From Hymenobacter plasmatis (lineage in GTDB: Bacteria > Bacteroidota > Bacteroidia > Cytophagales > Hymenobacteraceae), in NCBI RefSeq assembly GCF_020711255.1, contig NZ_JAJFAW010000030.1:1-64000 (forward strand): DNA of 64,000 bases, written 5' to 3'. The notes beneath the pieces were generated by a model, which did not search any database, was not told the DNA's origin, and worked only from the letters and a program-made list of their open reading frames with translations. Shown here one piece after another: positions 1-8,039 of the stretch; the stretch's first letter is position 1; every line of letters starts with the position of its first letter. Position numbers and translations under genes: made by a program.

Positions 1-296
1 AACTTGGTTGCTGATTGCCAACTCAACCATGTGCCTCAATAGGTTACACCCCAACTAATTCCCCAACACGCTCTAAGAGAGTAATTTGCAATTTAATAAG
101 TAAGTATGAGCAAGAAGCCGCATCGTACCGTCAGCTCGGGCAAAAATCAAACAGTCCTCCGCAGTAGGCGTTAGCGCATGCGGCCAGCTTATAAGTCAGT
201 TTTTTGTGCTGGCTTGGCAGCTAACGGGTTTCCAAGGTATACACAGCGGAACGTTGGTCTGTCCTTATCTTTACGGCCCAATCTCGCTTGTTTCCT
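1..296. other. Left-edge stretch without a supported gene
   Basis: I see no convincing gene here. A 22-codon ORF starts with ATG at 107 but has no recognisable product. The stretch is more AT-rich than the housekeeping genes further right and may hold the promoter of the aminotransferase gene that follows. No clear TTTG-N20-TAnnTTTG promoter was found. Confidence 0.4.
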
Positions 297-1457
297 ATGG
301 CTGATATTTCAGTGACACCTTTAAGAGCAAAAGCCATGCTGCCACCTGGTGGAAGCTTTATTCCGCTTTTCACCACTTTTGTACACCCCTCGGCCCAGCA
401 ACGGGTGGCGGCAGTGCTGCAAAGTACTTTTTTGAGCGAGGGCAAACTGGTGAAAGAGTTTGAAACCCGTCTGGCAGCCGAACTGGGAATGGTGAATCCC
501 GCAGCTCTAAACAGCGGTACCAGTGCTCTGCACCTGGCCCTAGAAGTTGCTGGCGTGGGTGTCGGCAACGAAGTTATTCTGGCCCCGCAGACGTTCATAG
601 CCTCGGCCCTGACGGTAGTACAGGTAGGAGCCAAGCCGGTTTTTGCCGACATCCAGTATAACACCGGCAACATCGACCCGACCGACATTGAGCACCGCAT
701 CACCCCGCGTACCAAGGCCATTATGGCCGTGCATTGGGGCGGTTACCCCTGCGACATGGTCGAAATCAAGGCCATTGCCAAAAAGCACAACCTGTTGGTA
801 ATTGAAGACGCGGCTCACTCACCCGGTGCCACCTACCAGGGCCAGCACATTGGCTCAATCTCCGACTTTACCTGCTTCTCCTTCCAAGCCATCAAGCACT
901 TGACTACCGGCGACGGCGGCGCTCTCTGCGCCCTCGATCCGGAGAAAGCCCGCGAGGTGTTTCGTCGCCGCTGGTTCGGCATCGACCGCGCCAATTCACC
1001 GACGAATGAGGTAGGGGAGCGTGAGTATGACCTGTTCGACGTGGGCTACAAATACCACCTCAACGACTACTCCGCCGCCTTGGGCCTTGCCAATCTCGAC
1101 GGCTTCCAGGAGCGGATGACGCGCCGCCGTACTTTGGTGGAGCAATATAAAGAGGGCCTGCAAAAAGTGCCTGGCATCACGCACTTCGAGCGTAAAACCG
1201 ACCGTGAAAGCGCCCACTGGCTGTTCGGCTTCCATGTGGAGAACCGGCTTCAGTTTATCCGCGCCCTCAAAGGCAACGGTATTGCTGCCTCTGTGGTACA
1301 CGATGGCATTGACAACAACACGCTTTTCGGTGGCAAGCGCTCGGAGCTGAGTAACCAGCGCCGATTCGACGAGACCCAGATTCACATTCCCTTGCACGAT
1401 GACCTGACTTCTGAGCAGGTAGCATACATCATCGACGTCATAAAGCAGGGTTGGTAA
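297..1457 (+). CDS. DegT/DnrJ/EryC1/StrS-family sugar aminotransferase
   Basis: A 386-residue PLP-dependent aminotransferase of the family that transfers an amino group to keto-sugar nucleotides. Fold-type I landmarks are visible: NSGTSALHLAL near residue 80, VIEDAAHSPGA in the cofactor-binding centre, and FQAIKHLTTGDGG, whose Lys would carry PLP. Because Lys is present rather than His, it should be a transaminase and not a ColD-type dehydrase. The upstream TTG at 288 is in frame, but ATG 297 is the more natural start. The next gene begins 8 bases downstream. With gmd at 5320 and the acyltransferase at 2406, a GDP-perosamine-like product is a reasonable inference, but the substrate cannot be read from the sequence. 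Confidence 0.85.
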   Translation: MADISVTPLRAKAMLPPGGSFIPLFTTFVHPSAQQRVAAVLQSTFLSEGKLVKEFETRLAAELGMVNPAALNSGTSALHLALEVAGVGVGNEVILAPQTFIASALTVVQVGAKPVFADIQYNTGNIDPTDIEHRITPRTKAIMAVHWGGYPCDMVEIKAIAKKHNLLVIEDAAHSPGATYQGQHIGSISDFTCFSFQAIKHLTTGDGGALCALDPEKAREVFRRRWFGIDRANSPTNEVGEREYDLFDVGYKYHLNDYSAALGLANLDGFQERMTRRRTLVEQYKEGLQKVPGITHFERKTDRESAHWLFGFHVENRLQFIRALKGNGIAASVVHDGIDNNTLFGGKRSELSNQRRFDETQIHIPLHDDLTSEQVAYIIDVIKQGW

Positions 1458-1465
1458 GTTATCCT

Positions 1466-2398
1466 ATGAAAATTGTATTGTTTGGAGCCTCCGGCTTCGC
1501 TGGCCGCAACGTGGCCGACATGTTACGCTCGCACGAGGTGGAGTTTGTGGGCGCCTCGCTCACCACCGGCCTCGACCTGCGCGACACGGTGGCCACCGCC
1601 GCTTTTTTGCGCGAGCACCAACCCACGCACATCATCAACTGTGCCGCCCACGTAGGCAGCCTCAACTACGTGACCGAGAAGGCCGCCACCGTGGTATCCG
1701 ATAACTCGCGCATGGTGCTAGGGATGTACGAAGCTGTTGCTCAGGAGTGCCCCAAGGCACTGGTTGTCAACCCTATCGCTAACTGCGCTTATCCTGCCAC
1801 TGCCGATATTTTCAAGGAAGACGAGTGGTGGAACGGCCATCTACATCGCTCGGTGCTAAGCTATGGCACTAGCCGCCGCCTGCTGTGGGCTGTAGCCGAG
1901 TGCTTTCAGCTGCAGTACGGCATTCGGAGCATTCACCTACTCACGCCCAACATGTATGGGCCCTACGACTCGACCGACCCCAACAAGGCCCACGCCCTGA
2001 ATGCGCTGATTTCGAAGTTTGTGAAAGCGGGCAAAACCAATCAGCCCGAACTGCCTATCTGGGGTACCGGCGTGGCCATCCGCGAGTGGCTTTATGCCCC
2101 CGATTTTGCTCGTCTCATGTGGGATGTGCTACAGAACCCTGACCGCGAAGGGTTGGGACAGCCCACCAACCTGGCCCAGAACGACGGCCTGAGCGTGAAA
2201 GAGCTGGTCGACATTATCCAGCATAAGTTTAACTACCCAGGCAAGCTGAAATGGGATGCGACTAAGCCCGACGGCGCGCCCAAGAAGGTGATGGATGACA
2301 AGAAGTTTCGTGAGATATTCCCGGAATTCAAGTTCACCGGTTTTGAGAATGGCATTGCCGAGACGGTGAAATACTACGAATCGGTTTACCCTTATTAA
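1466..2398 (+). CDS. NAD(P)-dependent sugar epimerase/dehydratase, GDP-fucose synthase-like
   Basis: A 310-residue extended short-chain dehydrogenase/reductase. The N-terminus MKIVLFGASGFAGRN holds the Rossmann GxxGxxG loop, so ATG 1466 is preferred over the in-frame TTG at 1451. The middle and C-terminus (NMYGP, then WGTGVAIREWLY) resemble GDP-L-fucose synthase (Fcl/WcaG). The usual active-site YxxxK reads YGTSR here (Lys to Arg), and the Ser-Ser-Cys stretch typical of Fcl reads Ala-Asn-Cys. I recall similar variants in other polysaccharide loci, so this may be a distinct subfamily rather than a dead enzyme. It probably acts on a GDP-4-keto-6-deoxy sugar made by Gmd. Confidence 0.75.
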   Translation: MKIVLFGASGFAGRNVADMLRSHEVEFVGASLTTGLDLRDTVATAAFLREHQPTHIINCAAHVGSLNYVTEKAATVVSDNSRMVLGMYEAVAQECPKALVVNPIANCAYPATADIFKEDEWWNGHLHRSVLSYGTSRRLLWAVAECFQLQYGIRSIHLLTPNMYGPYDSTDPNKAHALNALISKFVKAGKTNQPELPIWGTGVAIREWLYAPDFARLMWDVLQNPDREGLGQPTNLAQNDGLSVKELVDIIQHKFNYPGKLKWDATKPDGAPKKVMDDKKFREIFPEFKFTGFENGIAETVKYYESVYPY

Positions 2399-2405
2399 TT
2401 CTTTT

Positions 2406-2978
2406 ATGGCCGGTAATACCCAACTGCTACAAAGCGACCAATACGACACCTCCCTGCTTCAAAGCTGTGGGGAAGATGTCTTCATTAGTGCTAAGGTCGA
2501 GATTCGTCGGCCACATCTGGTACGCGTAGGCAGCCACGTCGCCATCGACTCAGGTGTGTACTTGACCACAGCGGCCGAAATCGGCGACTATATTCATCTC
2601 TCGCCCTATATCACCATAATTGGGGGGGCACAAAGTAAATTTATTGTAGAAGATTTTGTGACTATTGCTGCTGGCAGTCGCATCATTTGCGGCTCTGACC
2701 AGTTTATGGGCGATGGCTTTACAAGCGTAACAGTTCCCGAAGAATTTCGTGATACTGTGGTTTTTGGTACTGTTCGTTGCTCGCGTTTTGCCGGAATCGG
2801 CACCAACGTCGTAATAATGCCAAACGTGACAATAGGGGAAGGTAGCGTAATTGGAGCCTGCTCATTAGTAACGAAGGATACTGAGCCATGGACTGTGTAC
2901 GTAGGTGTGCCCGCACGGCCAATAAGAGTGCGGCCACGTGAGAAAATGCTAGCGTATGCCAGACGTATGGGTTACTAA
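2406..2978 (+). CDS. Hexapeptide-repeat acyltransferase (left-handed beta-helix)
   Basis: A 190-residue protein with degenerate hexapeptide repeats from about residue 35 to 165, including the cluster GIGTNVVIMPNVTIGEGSVI and the closing VGVPARPIR loop typical of sugar O- or N-acetyltransferases. It starts 7 bases after the epimerase stop, so it is probably co-transcribed with it. It could acetylate an amino-sugar nucleotide made by the preceding aminotransferase, or a sugar in the glycan; the sequence does not decide. Its last codons (AYARRMGY and stop) lie inside the 441-bp direct repeat that is copied again in front of the second glycosyltransferase, so the 3' end of this gene exists twice. 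Confidence 0.8.
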   Translation: MAGNTQLLQSDQYDTSLLQSCGEDVFISAKVEIRRPHLVRVGSHVAIDSGVYLTTAAEIGDYIHLSPYITIIGGAQSKFIVEDFVTIAAGSRIICGSDQFMGDGFTSVTVPEEFRDTVVFGTVRCSRFAGIGTNVVIMPNVTIGEGSVIGACSLVTKDTEPWTVYVGVPARPIRVRPREKMLAYARRMGY

Positions 2979-3391
2979 TGGACCAATAGCGCGGCAAGCG
3001 AAAAGAATCTCACCATCATGTTTATATGATTGATTATAAAATATCGTATGTGGTCACCACCTACAATAAACTGCCTTACTTAAAGCAGGTGATGGAACGT
3101 TTGGTGGCTGCCCGGCAGCCCGACGAGGAAATTGTCGTGGCCGATGGGGGAAGCAAGGATGGGACTCCAGCGTATTTAAGAGGGCTGTTCGACGCGGGCT
3201 TGATTCAGCAATACGTTTCGGAGCGTGACAAAGGCGAAGCGCACGGTTTCAACAAGTGCATGCTAATGGCCAGGGGGGAATTGATTAAGATCATCACAGA
3301 CGATGACGCCTTTTGTTACCCGGCCATCCGCGAAGCAGCCGACTTCATGCTTTCTCGTCCCGAAGTAGACGTGTTATGCGCAAATTCAGGA
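2951..3391 (+). repeat. 441-bp perfect direct repeat, copy 1
   Basis: Identical base for base to 4064-4504, with an offset of 1113. It covers the last 28 bases of the acyltransferase gene, the 47-base spacer and the first 122 codons of the first family-2 glycosyltransferase. Identity stops abruptly at both ends. Confidence 0.95.
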
Positions 3392-4048
3392 CAGTTGTAT
3401 ATAAATGATTTAAGTATTATAAATTTATATGCGTACAGCCGGAATAACTATTTAAAATGGTACAAAGATTCTACAGTTACAATTATGCTTGGACTGCCAC
3501 TTATTATTCGCCGTTCATCTTTATCGTTGACTGGATTATTTAATACGAATGCAGTACTGGTAGACACAGAGTTTACTGCTCGTATTACTGCCTTAGATGT
3601 AAATATCGGATGGAGTTCGGCAATGCTTAGCGTAAGGATAGACAACCCTGATAGCAATTTCAATAAATACGATGCAGCACTACGTGACGAAGAAGCGGCT
3701 CGTGTAATGTATTATTATGACAAAAGTTTTCGTAATGATCCTGCAAGCATTCTGTGGCAACGGATTCCCCTCAAAGAATGGCTTAATAAACCGGTTGAAT
3801 GGCTCAAAAAACCCATAAGGCCAGCAAAAGATGCGATTTTTCGGTTACTAGATATTCCGCTCTGGAAGCCTGAAGTTATTCCGGCCTTCCCAACTGATTA
3901 CAATAAGGACACGGTAGACGACCCAATAATTACTGCATTCCAATTGGCAGATAACTGCATGGCTAATTTTAACGCTGCACATGCAACCGAATTTGTATTC
4001 AAAACCAGTACCTCTGACATCGTCAAAGTTTTGCCAATTAGTCAATAG
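3026..4048 (+). CDS. Family 2 glycosyltransferase, tandem copy 1
   Basis: A 340-residue inverting GT-A glycosyltransferase. YVVTTYNKLPYL opens the nucleotide-binding fold, VADGGSKDGT (38-47) is the sugar-nucleotide loop and TDDDAF (91-96) is the metal-binding DxD-like motif. Residues 1-122 are identical at the DNA level to the next gene. The remainder, with more AT-rich codons, is about 60% identical to that gene by eye. A 7-codon tandem duplication (EWLNKPV then EWLKKPI, 3776-3817) is present here but not in copy 2. The sugar donor is unknown. It belongs to the surface-polysaccharide operon. Confidence 0.85.
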   Translation: MIDYKISYVVTTYNKLPYLKQVMERLVAARQPDEEIVVADGGSKDGTPAYLRGLFDAGLIQQYVSERDKGEAHGFNKCMLMARGELIKIITDDDAFCYPAIREAADFMLSRPEVDVLCANSGQLYINDLSIINLYAYSRNNYLKWYKDSTVTIMLGLPLIIRRSSLSLTGLFNTNAVLVDTEFTARITALDVNIGWSSAMLSVRIDNPDSNFNKYDAALRDEEAARVMYYYDKSFRNDPASILWQRIPLKEWLNKPVEWLKKPIRPAKDAIFRLLDIPLWKPEVIPAFPTDYNKDTVDDPIITAFQLADNCMANFNAAHATEFVFKTSTSDIVKVLPISQ

Positions 4049-4063
4049 TCCGTAAAGAACATA

Positions 4064-4504
4064 AGCGTATGCCAGACGTATGGGTTACTAATGGACCAAT
4101 AGCGCGGCAAGCGAAAAGAATCTCACCATCATGTTTATATGATTGATTATAAAATATCGTATGTGGTCACCACCTACAATAAACTGCCTTACTTAAAGCA
4201 GGTGATGGAACGTTTGGTGGCTGCCCGGCAGCCCGACGAGGAAATTGTCGTGGCCGATGGGGGAAGCAAGGATGGGACTCCAGCGTATTTAAGAGGGCTG
4301 TTCGACGCGGGCTTGATTCAGCAATACGTTTCGGAGCGTGACAAAGGCGAAGCGCACGGTTTCAACAAGTGCATGCTAATGGCCAGGGGGGAATTGATTA
4401 AGATCATCACAGACGATGACGCCTTTTGTTACCCGGCCATCCGCGAAGCAGCCGACTTCATGCTTTCTCGTCCCGAAGTAGACGTGTTATGCGCAAATTC
4501 AGGA
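4064..4504 (+). repeat. 441-bp perfect direct repeat, copy 2
   Basis: Identical to 2951-3391. It begins with a second, non-functional copy of the acyltransferase 3' end, continues through the same 47-base spacer and runs into codon 122 of the second glycosyltransferase. Recombination between the two copies would remove exactly 1113 bp. Confidence 0.95.
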
Positions 4505-5146
4505 TTTATAGTATTAGAGGATTTGTCAAACATCTTCTTCTATGAATATAATAGAATAAATTTTCTACGTTGGTATAATGAAGGTGCAGTTACCCACTTA
4601 ATCGGTCTTTCCCTCATCATCCGCCGTTCATCACTTGCACTGACCGGTTTGTTTCATACAGGGTCAGTACTTGTTGATTCTGAATTTACTTTCCGCATTA
4701 CCGCTTTAAATGTTAACATTGCTTGGAGTTCGGCTTGGCTGAGCATGCGCTTAGATAATCCGCAGAGCAATTTTCGCAATTTCAATGCACCATTACGTGA
4801 TGACGAAGTCATACGTATGATGTATTACTATGATAAGCAGTTTCGAAATGATACTGCAAGTATTCTCAAGCAGCGCATCCCTTACAAAGAATGGCTTAAA
4901 AAGCCAATTCGCCCAGCTAAAAATGCGGTTTTCCGGATGCTTAATATTCCTGTATGGGAAGCGCCTACTATTCCTTCTTTTCCTACTCATTACCAACACA
5001 AAGCTGGTGATGACGTGCTTGACGCTGCTTTTAGAATAGCAGATGAGTATATGAAGGAGTATAATGGACAGCACTCTACTGAGTTTGTTTTCCGAGCGAA
5101 TGAATCATCAATTGCCAAAACATTGCCATCTATCAACCAGAGTTAG
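4139..5146 (+). CDS. Family 2 glycosyltransferase, tandem copy 2
   Basis: A 335-residue GT-A enzyme with the same N-terminal catalytic module as the preceding gene (VADGGSKDGT at 38-47, TDDDAF at 91-96). After residue 122 it diverges but keeps shared landmarks such as LIIRRSSL, VLVD(T/S)EFT, MYYYDK, KKPIRPAK and TEFVF, so the two C-terminal parts are homologous. In GT2 enzymes the C-terminal part usually helps select the acceptor, so the pair may add similar sugars to different acceptors; that is inference. A 173-bp AT-rich gap with a weak hairpin (5185-5204) separates it from gmd. Confidence 0.85.
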   Translation: MIDYKISYVVTTYNKLPYLKQVMERLVAARQPDEEIVVADGGSKDGTPAYLRGLFDAGLIQQYVSERDKGEAHGFNKCMLMARGELIKIITDDDAFCYPAIREAADFMLSRPEVDVLCANSGFIVLEDLSNIFFYEYNRINFLRWYNEGAVTHLIGLSLIIRRSSLALTGLFHTGSVLVDSEFTFRITALNVNIAWSSAWLSMRLDNPQSNFRNFNAPLRDDEVIRMMYYYDKQFRNDTASILKQRIPYKEWLKKPIRPAKNAVFRMLNIPVWEAPTIPSFPTHYQHKAGDDVLDAAFRIADEYMKEYNGQHSTEFVFRANESSIAKTLPSINQS

Positions 5147-5319
5147 GTTAATCTTATTTTCACCGTGTGATCTACGAGAGCCGTGCTATTTCCAAATAAA
5201 TAGCTTCTCAAGCACGACAGAGAGAGTGCAAACCTAATTACTATTCTCGACTGTTTAATTTAATAATGCAGCAGTAATAATAGTGGGTACAAATAAATAC
5301 ATTTCTTTAAGTTTTTAAT

Positions 5320-6444
5320 ATGAAAGTTGCTCTGATTACTGGCATTACTGGCCAGGATGGCGCTTACCTTACCGAGTTTCTGCTCGAAAAGGGATACGAT
5401 GTCCATGGAATTAAGCGCCGTTCGTCGCTATTCAATACCGACCGCATCGACCACCTGATGGCCGACAGCCATGGCCGTAAAAATCCGCGCTTGACCAACC
5501 ATTATGGCGACTTAACGGATTCCACAAACCTGATTCGTATCATTCAGGAAGTACAGCCCGATGAAATTTATAACCTGGGTGCCATGTCGCACGTGAAGGT
5601 ATCATTCGATGCACCTGAGTACGTCGCTGATGTTGACGGGGTGGGAACACTACGTATTTTAGAAGCTGTACGCTTACTTGGGCTTACTAAAAAAACTAAA
5701 ATATACCAAGCTAGTACGTCCGAACTATACGGTCTGGTGCAGCAAGTTCCCCAAAGTGAGACTACGCCATTTTATCCGCGTTCTCCCTATGCCGTTGCCA
5801 AGCTTTATGGCTATTGGATTACGGTAAATTACCGTGAAGCCTACGGCATGTTTGCCTGCAATGGTATTTTGTTTAATCACGAAAGTCCGCTGCGTGGCGA
5901 AACGTTCGTAACCCGCAAAATTACCCGTGGGGTGGCGCAGATTGTATTAGGTATGCGCGATGACATTGCGCTGGGTAATTTGGATGCAAAGCGCGACTGG
6001 GGGCATGCCAAAGACTATGTAGAAGCCATGTGGCGCATCTTGCAGCAAGACGAACCAGAAGACTTTGTCATCGCTACGGGCGTAACCACAACGGTACGTG
6101 ATTTTGTCGCCCTTGCGTTTGGGGAAGTAGGGTTAAAAATTGACTTCGAAGGAACCGGTAAAGATGAGATTGGACGCGTAGCGGCTTGCCTCAATCCGGA
6201 GTACCAAGTACCAATCGGCACCGTGGTGTGCCGCGTAGACCCTGCCTACTTCCGCCCCACTGAAGTGGAACTGCTTATTGGCGACCCGTCCAAGTGCAAG
6301 GCCAAATTGGGTTGGGAACCCAAGTACGATCTGCCGGCCCTAGTCAAGGATATGATGAATAGTGATATTGATTTATTTAAACGAGATGCCTACTTGTTGG
6401 AAGGGGGACACAAAGTATCGTGGCAACATGAACAGCATCAATAG
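5320..6444 (+). CDS. gmd: GDP-mannose 4,6-dehydratase
   Basis: A 374-residue extended SDR enzyme that converts GDP-D-mannose to GDP-4-keto-6-deoxy-D-mannose. The NADP loop GITGQDGAYL (8-17), the STSELYG catalytic stretch (132-138) and YAVAK (157-161) are intact, as is the NHESPLRGETFVTRKI block characteristic of the family. Length is normal. Its product feeds GDP-fucose, GDP-rhamnose, GDP-perosamine and related sugars. The aminotransferase and the Fcl-like epimerase about 3-5 kb upstream are likely partners. Confidence 0.95.
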   Translation: MKVALITGITGQDGAYLTEFLLEKGYDVHGIKRRSSLFNTDRIDHLMADSHGRKNPRLTNHYGDLTDSTNLIRIIQEVQPDEIYNLGAMSHVKVSFDAPEYVADVDGVGTLRILEAVRLLGLTKKTKIYQASTSELYGLVQQVPQSETTPFYPRSPYAVAKLYGYWITVNYREAYGMFACNGILFNHESPLRGETFVTRKITRGVAQIVLGMRDDIALGNLDAKRDWGHAKDYVEAMWRILQQDEPEDFVIATGVTTTVRDFVALAFGEVGLKIDFEGTGKDEIGRVAACLNPEYQVPIGTVVCRVDPAYFRPTEVELLIGDPSKCKAKLGWEPKYDLPALVKDMMNSDIDLFKRDAYLLEGGHKVSWQHEQHQ

Positions 6445-6591
6445 CAAGTATTTGATCGATTATACCATGGTCCTAATAAAAGAGGATTCGTGTAATAGAA
6501 TAAAGGGAGAAGGGCAGGAACGGGTAATATTTATACTCGGTAATAAAATACATTCCGAAAGCTTACTCCACCACGGTTGTTATGTGTTCAT

Positions 6592-7416
6592 ATGAAAGTT
6601 TATGTCGTAAGCCTGCGTCGCGATACTGAGCGGCGTCGCTATATAGAAGGCCACCTTAAATCCCGAGGCTTAGAATATGAAATCGTGGATGCAATTGATT
6701 ATCAGGAAATGACATCTGATGATTTTGCTGCCTCAACGGATGAAGCAGCCGTGCTTTCAAATCCTTTTTTCACAAAGGGAGTACAGGCGTGTGCGTTATC
6801 GCACGCAAAAATATACAGCCTCATAGCTGCTTCTAGCGATAAGGCGGCTCTTTTGATTGAGGATGACATCGTTCTAGCACCAAACATTAAGTCTTTACTG
6901 GCTATAATTGAGAAAGAAATTGCAACTGAGGAAATTATTTCACTTTCCTATTATAGCCATGGTCAAAATCCCATTAAATTTAGCTTATTAGACCCGAGAA
7001 TAATAACCGAACAAAGCACACTATTTTATCCAACTAATCTCGATGATATAGCTGCGGCGATGGCTTATGTCATGACCCCCGCTGTTGCAACGAAAATGTT
7101 GGCTGCCACATTACCCGTGCGCGTTCCGGCTGATGCCTGGGGTTCACACTATCGTAATGGGGCCTTCACATCTTTCCGCTGCTTATATCCTAAACCTGTT
7201 GAACCAGCCATTTTCCCTAGCACTCTTGATTACGCTGCGACGATACAATCGCCTGCCCGGCAGCAATTGACATTATTAGTTAATAAGGTTTCCGCAATTG
7301 TGCGAAGAAAGAGGATTCCTTTTTTACTACAGTATTTAGATAAGAGGAATAAAAAGAGGATGGATAACAAGTCGGCTATTCGGTTCGTTACTACTAGTCC
7401 CTTCAATACTTTTTAA
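6592..7416 (+). CDS. Family 25 glycosyltransferase, LPS-type (copy A)
   Basis: A 274-residue protein opening with MKVYVVSLRRDTERR, the usual start of GT25 (LgtB/LpsA-like) enzymes, followed by ACALSHAKIY and the acidic LIEDDIV motif near residue 96. ATG 6592 is chosen over an in-frame TTG at 6577. It is a paralogue of the minus-strand gene at 24436-25257: both carry PADAW near residue 180 and a similar C-terminal layout. It presumably adds galactose or a related hexose to the surface glycan. The stop codon lies 5 bases before an insertion-sequence end, so the neighbouring downstream region has been rearranged. Confidence 0.85.
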   Translation: MKVYVVSLRRDTERRRYIEGHLKSRGLEYEIVDAIDYQEMTSDDFAASTDEAAVLSNPFFTKGVQACALSHAKIYSLIAASSDKAALLIEDDIVLAPNIKSLLAIIEKEIATEEIISLSYYSHGQNPIKFSLLDPRIITEQSTLFYPTNLDDIAAAMAYVMTPAVATKMLAATLPVRVPADAWGSHYRNGAFTSFRCLYPKPVEPAIFPSTLDYAATIQSPARQQLTLLVNKVSAIVRRKRIPFLLQYLDKRNKKRMDNKSAIRFVTTSPFNTF

Positions 7417-7456
7417 CTTTGTGGTGGTCTAATTCAGGATGAGGTTGTAACTGATG

Positions 7457-7976
7457 TTACGCGGTGAATTGGGCTAATTCCTGGTACATGGCTTTGATTC
7501 CGGTCAAATAGAGTTGCGCTTTCAAACGGAAATGCCCCATTTCGCATTTGAGTACCTTTAACTTGGTGTAAGCCAGAATAGCGGCAAAGAAATGGTTGGC
7601 CTGGGTGTTGGGCGTTTTCGTGGGTGATTTGCCCATCGACGTGTTATGTTTGAGTTACTTGTGGTATTCTTCGACTTTCCACCGTCTTTGGTAAATCGGC
7701 GGTGGTCTAAAGCAGGGTGATACCTTGAGGTCTGGTCAATTAATTAACGTTCTCAAAATGCAGCCAGCGTATCGAAAACAAAGCTTTTCTGCTTGATAGA
7801 ATTAGCCCAAATAGCCGCACCACCTCATTTTAGACCACCGCCGGTAAATCATCGTCAAGTGGGCGTGGTCCAGGCTCGTATCGCTGCTGACCAGGTATAG
7901 CATGCCCTGCGAGCCGTCCTTGTTTGTAAAGACTTGCCTGGTTACAAGCACCGCCGGCTGGACGGACCGCAAGATG
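7457..7976 (-). pseudogene. C-terminal fragment of an IS4/IS701-like transposase, interrupted
   Basis: Reading the minus strand from about 7976 gives LRSVQPAVLVTRQVFTNK, then SSDTSLDHAHLTMIYQRRWK and, towards the end, TQANHFFAAILAYTK and YLTGIKAMYQELAQFTA before the stop at 7457-7459. YQRRWKVEEYHK carries the Y-(2)-R-(3)-E-(6)-K-like signature of IS4-type DDE transposases. The frame is continuous only if the 145-bp insertion at 7698-7842 and one copy of its 8-bp duplication are removed. A TAA at 7655-7657 then replaces the codon expected after EEYHK. The N-terminal part is missing, displaced by the IS3-family element. Not functional. Confidence 0.75.
7690..7850. mobile_element. 145-bp MITE with 8-bp target duplication
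   Basis: The unit 7698-7842 has perfect 14-bp inverted ends (GGCGGTGGTCTAAA and its complement) and is flanked by GGTAAATC at 7690-7697 and again at 7843-7850. It has no ORF. Removing it with one GGTAAATC restores the transposase reading frame, which shows it is a real insertion. Its end sequence GGTGGTCTAA is shared with the ends of the surrounding transposase element, so that family may have mobilised it. Confidence 0.85.
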
Positions 7977-7979
7977 GTG

Positions 7980-8009
7980 TGGTCCAGTAAAAACGGACAG
8001 TGAGCTAAG
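7980..8009 (-). repeat. Outer left end of an older IS3-family copy
   Basis: These 30 bases match 8015-8044 at 27 of 30 positions, so the IS end is present twice, 35 bases apart. It faces the outer right end at 9315-9320 and appears to be what is left of an older copy of the same element. Confidence 0.7.
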
Positions 8010-8039
8010 TGGGGTAGTCCAGCAAAAACAGACAGTGAG

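Noticed and set aside
4049..4138. A second, complete acyltransferase gene before the second glycosyltransferase
   Set aside because: Only the last codons of the acyltransferase are copied by the 441-bp repeat; there is no reading frame for a full second copy.
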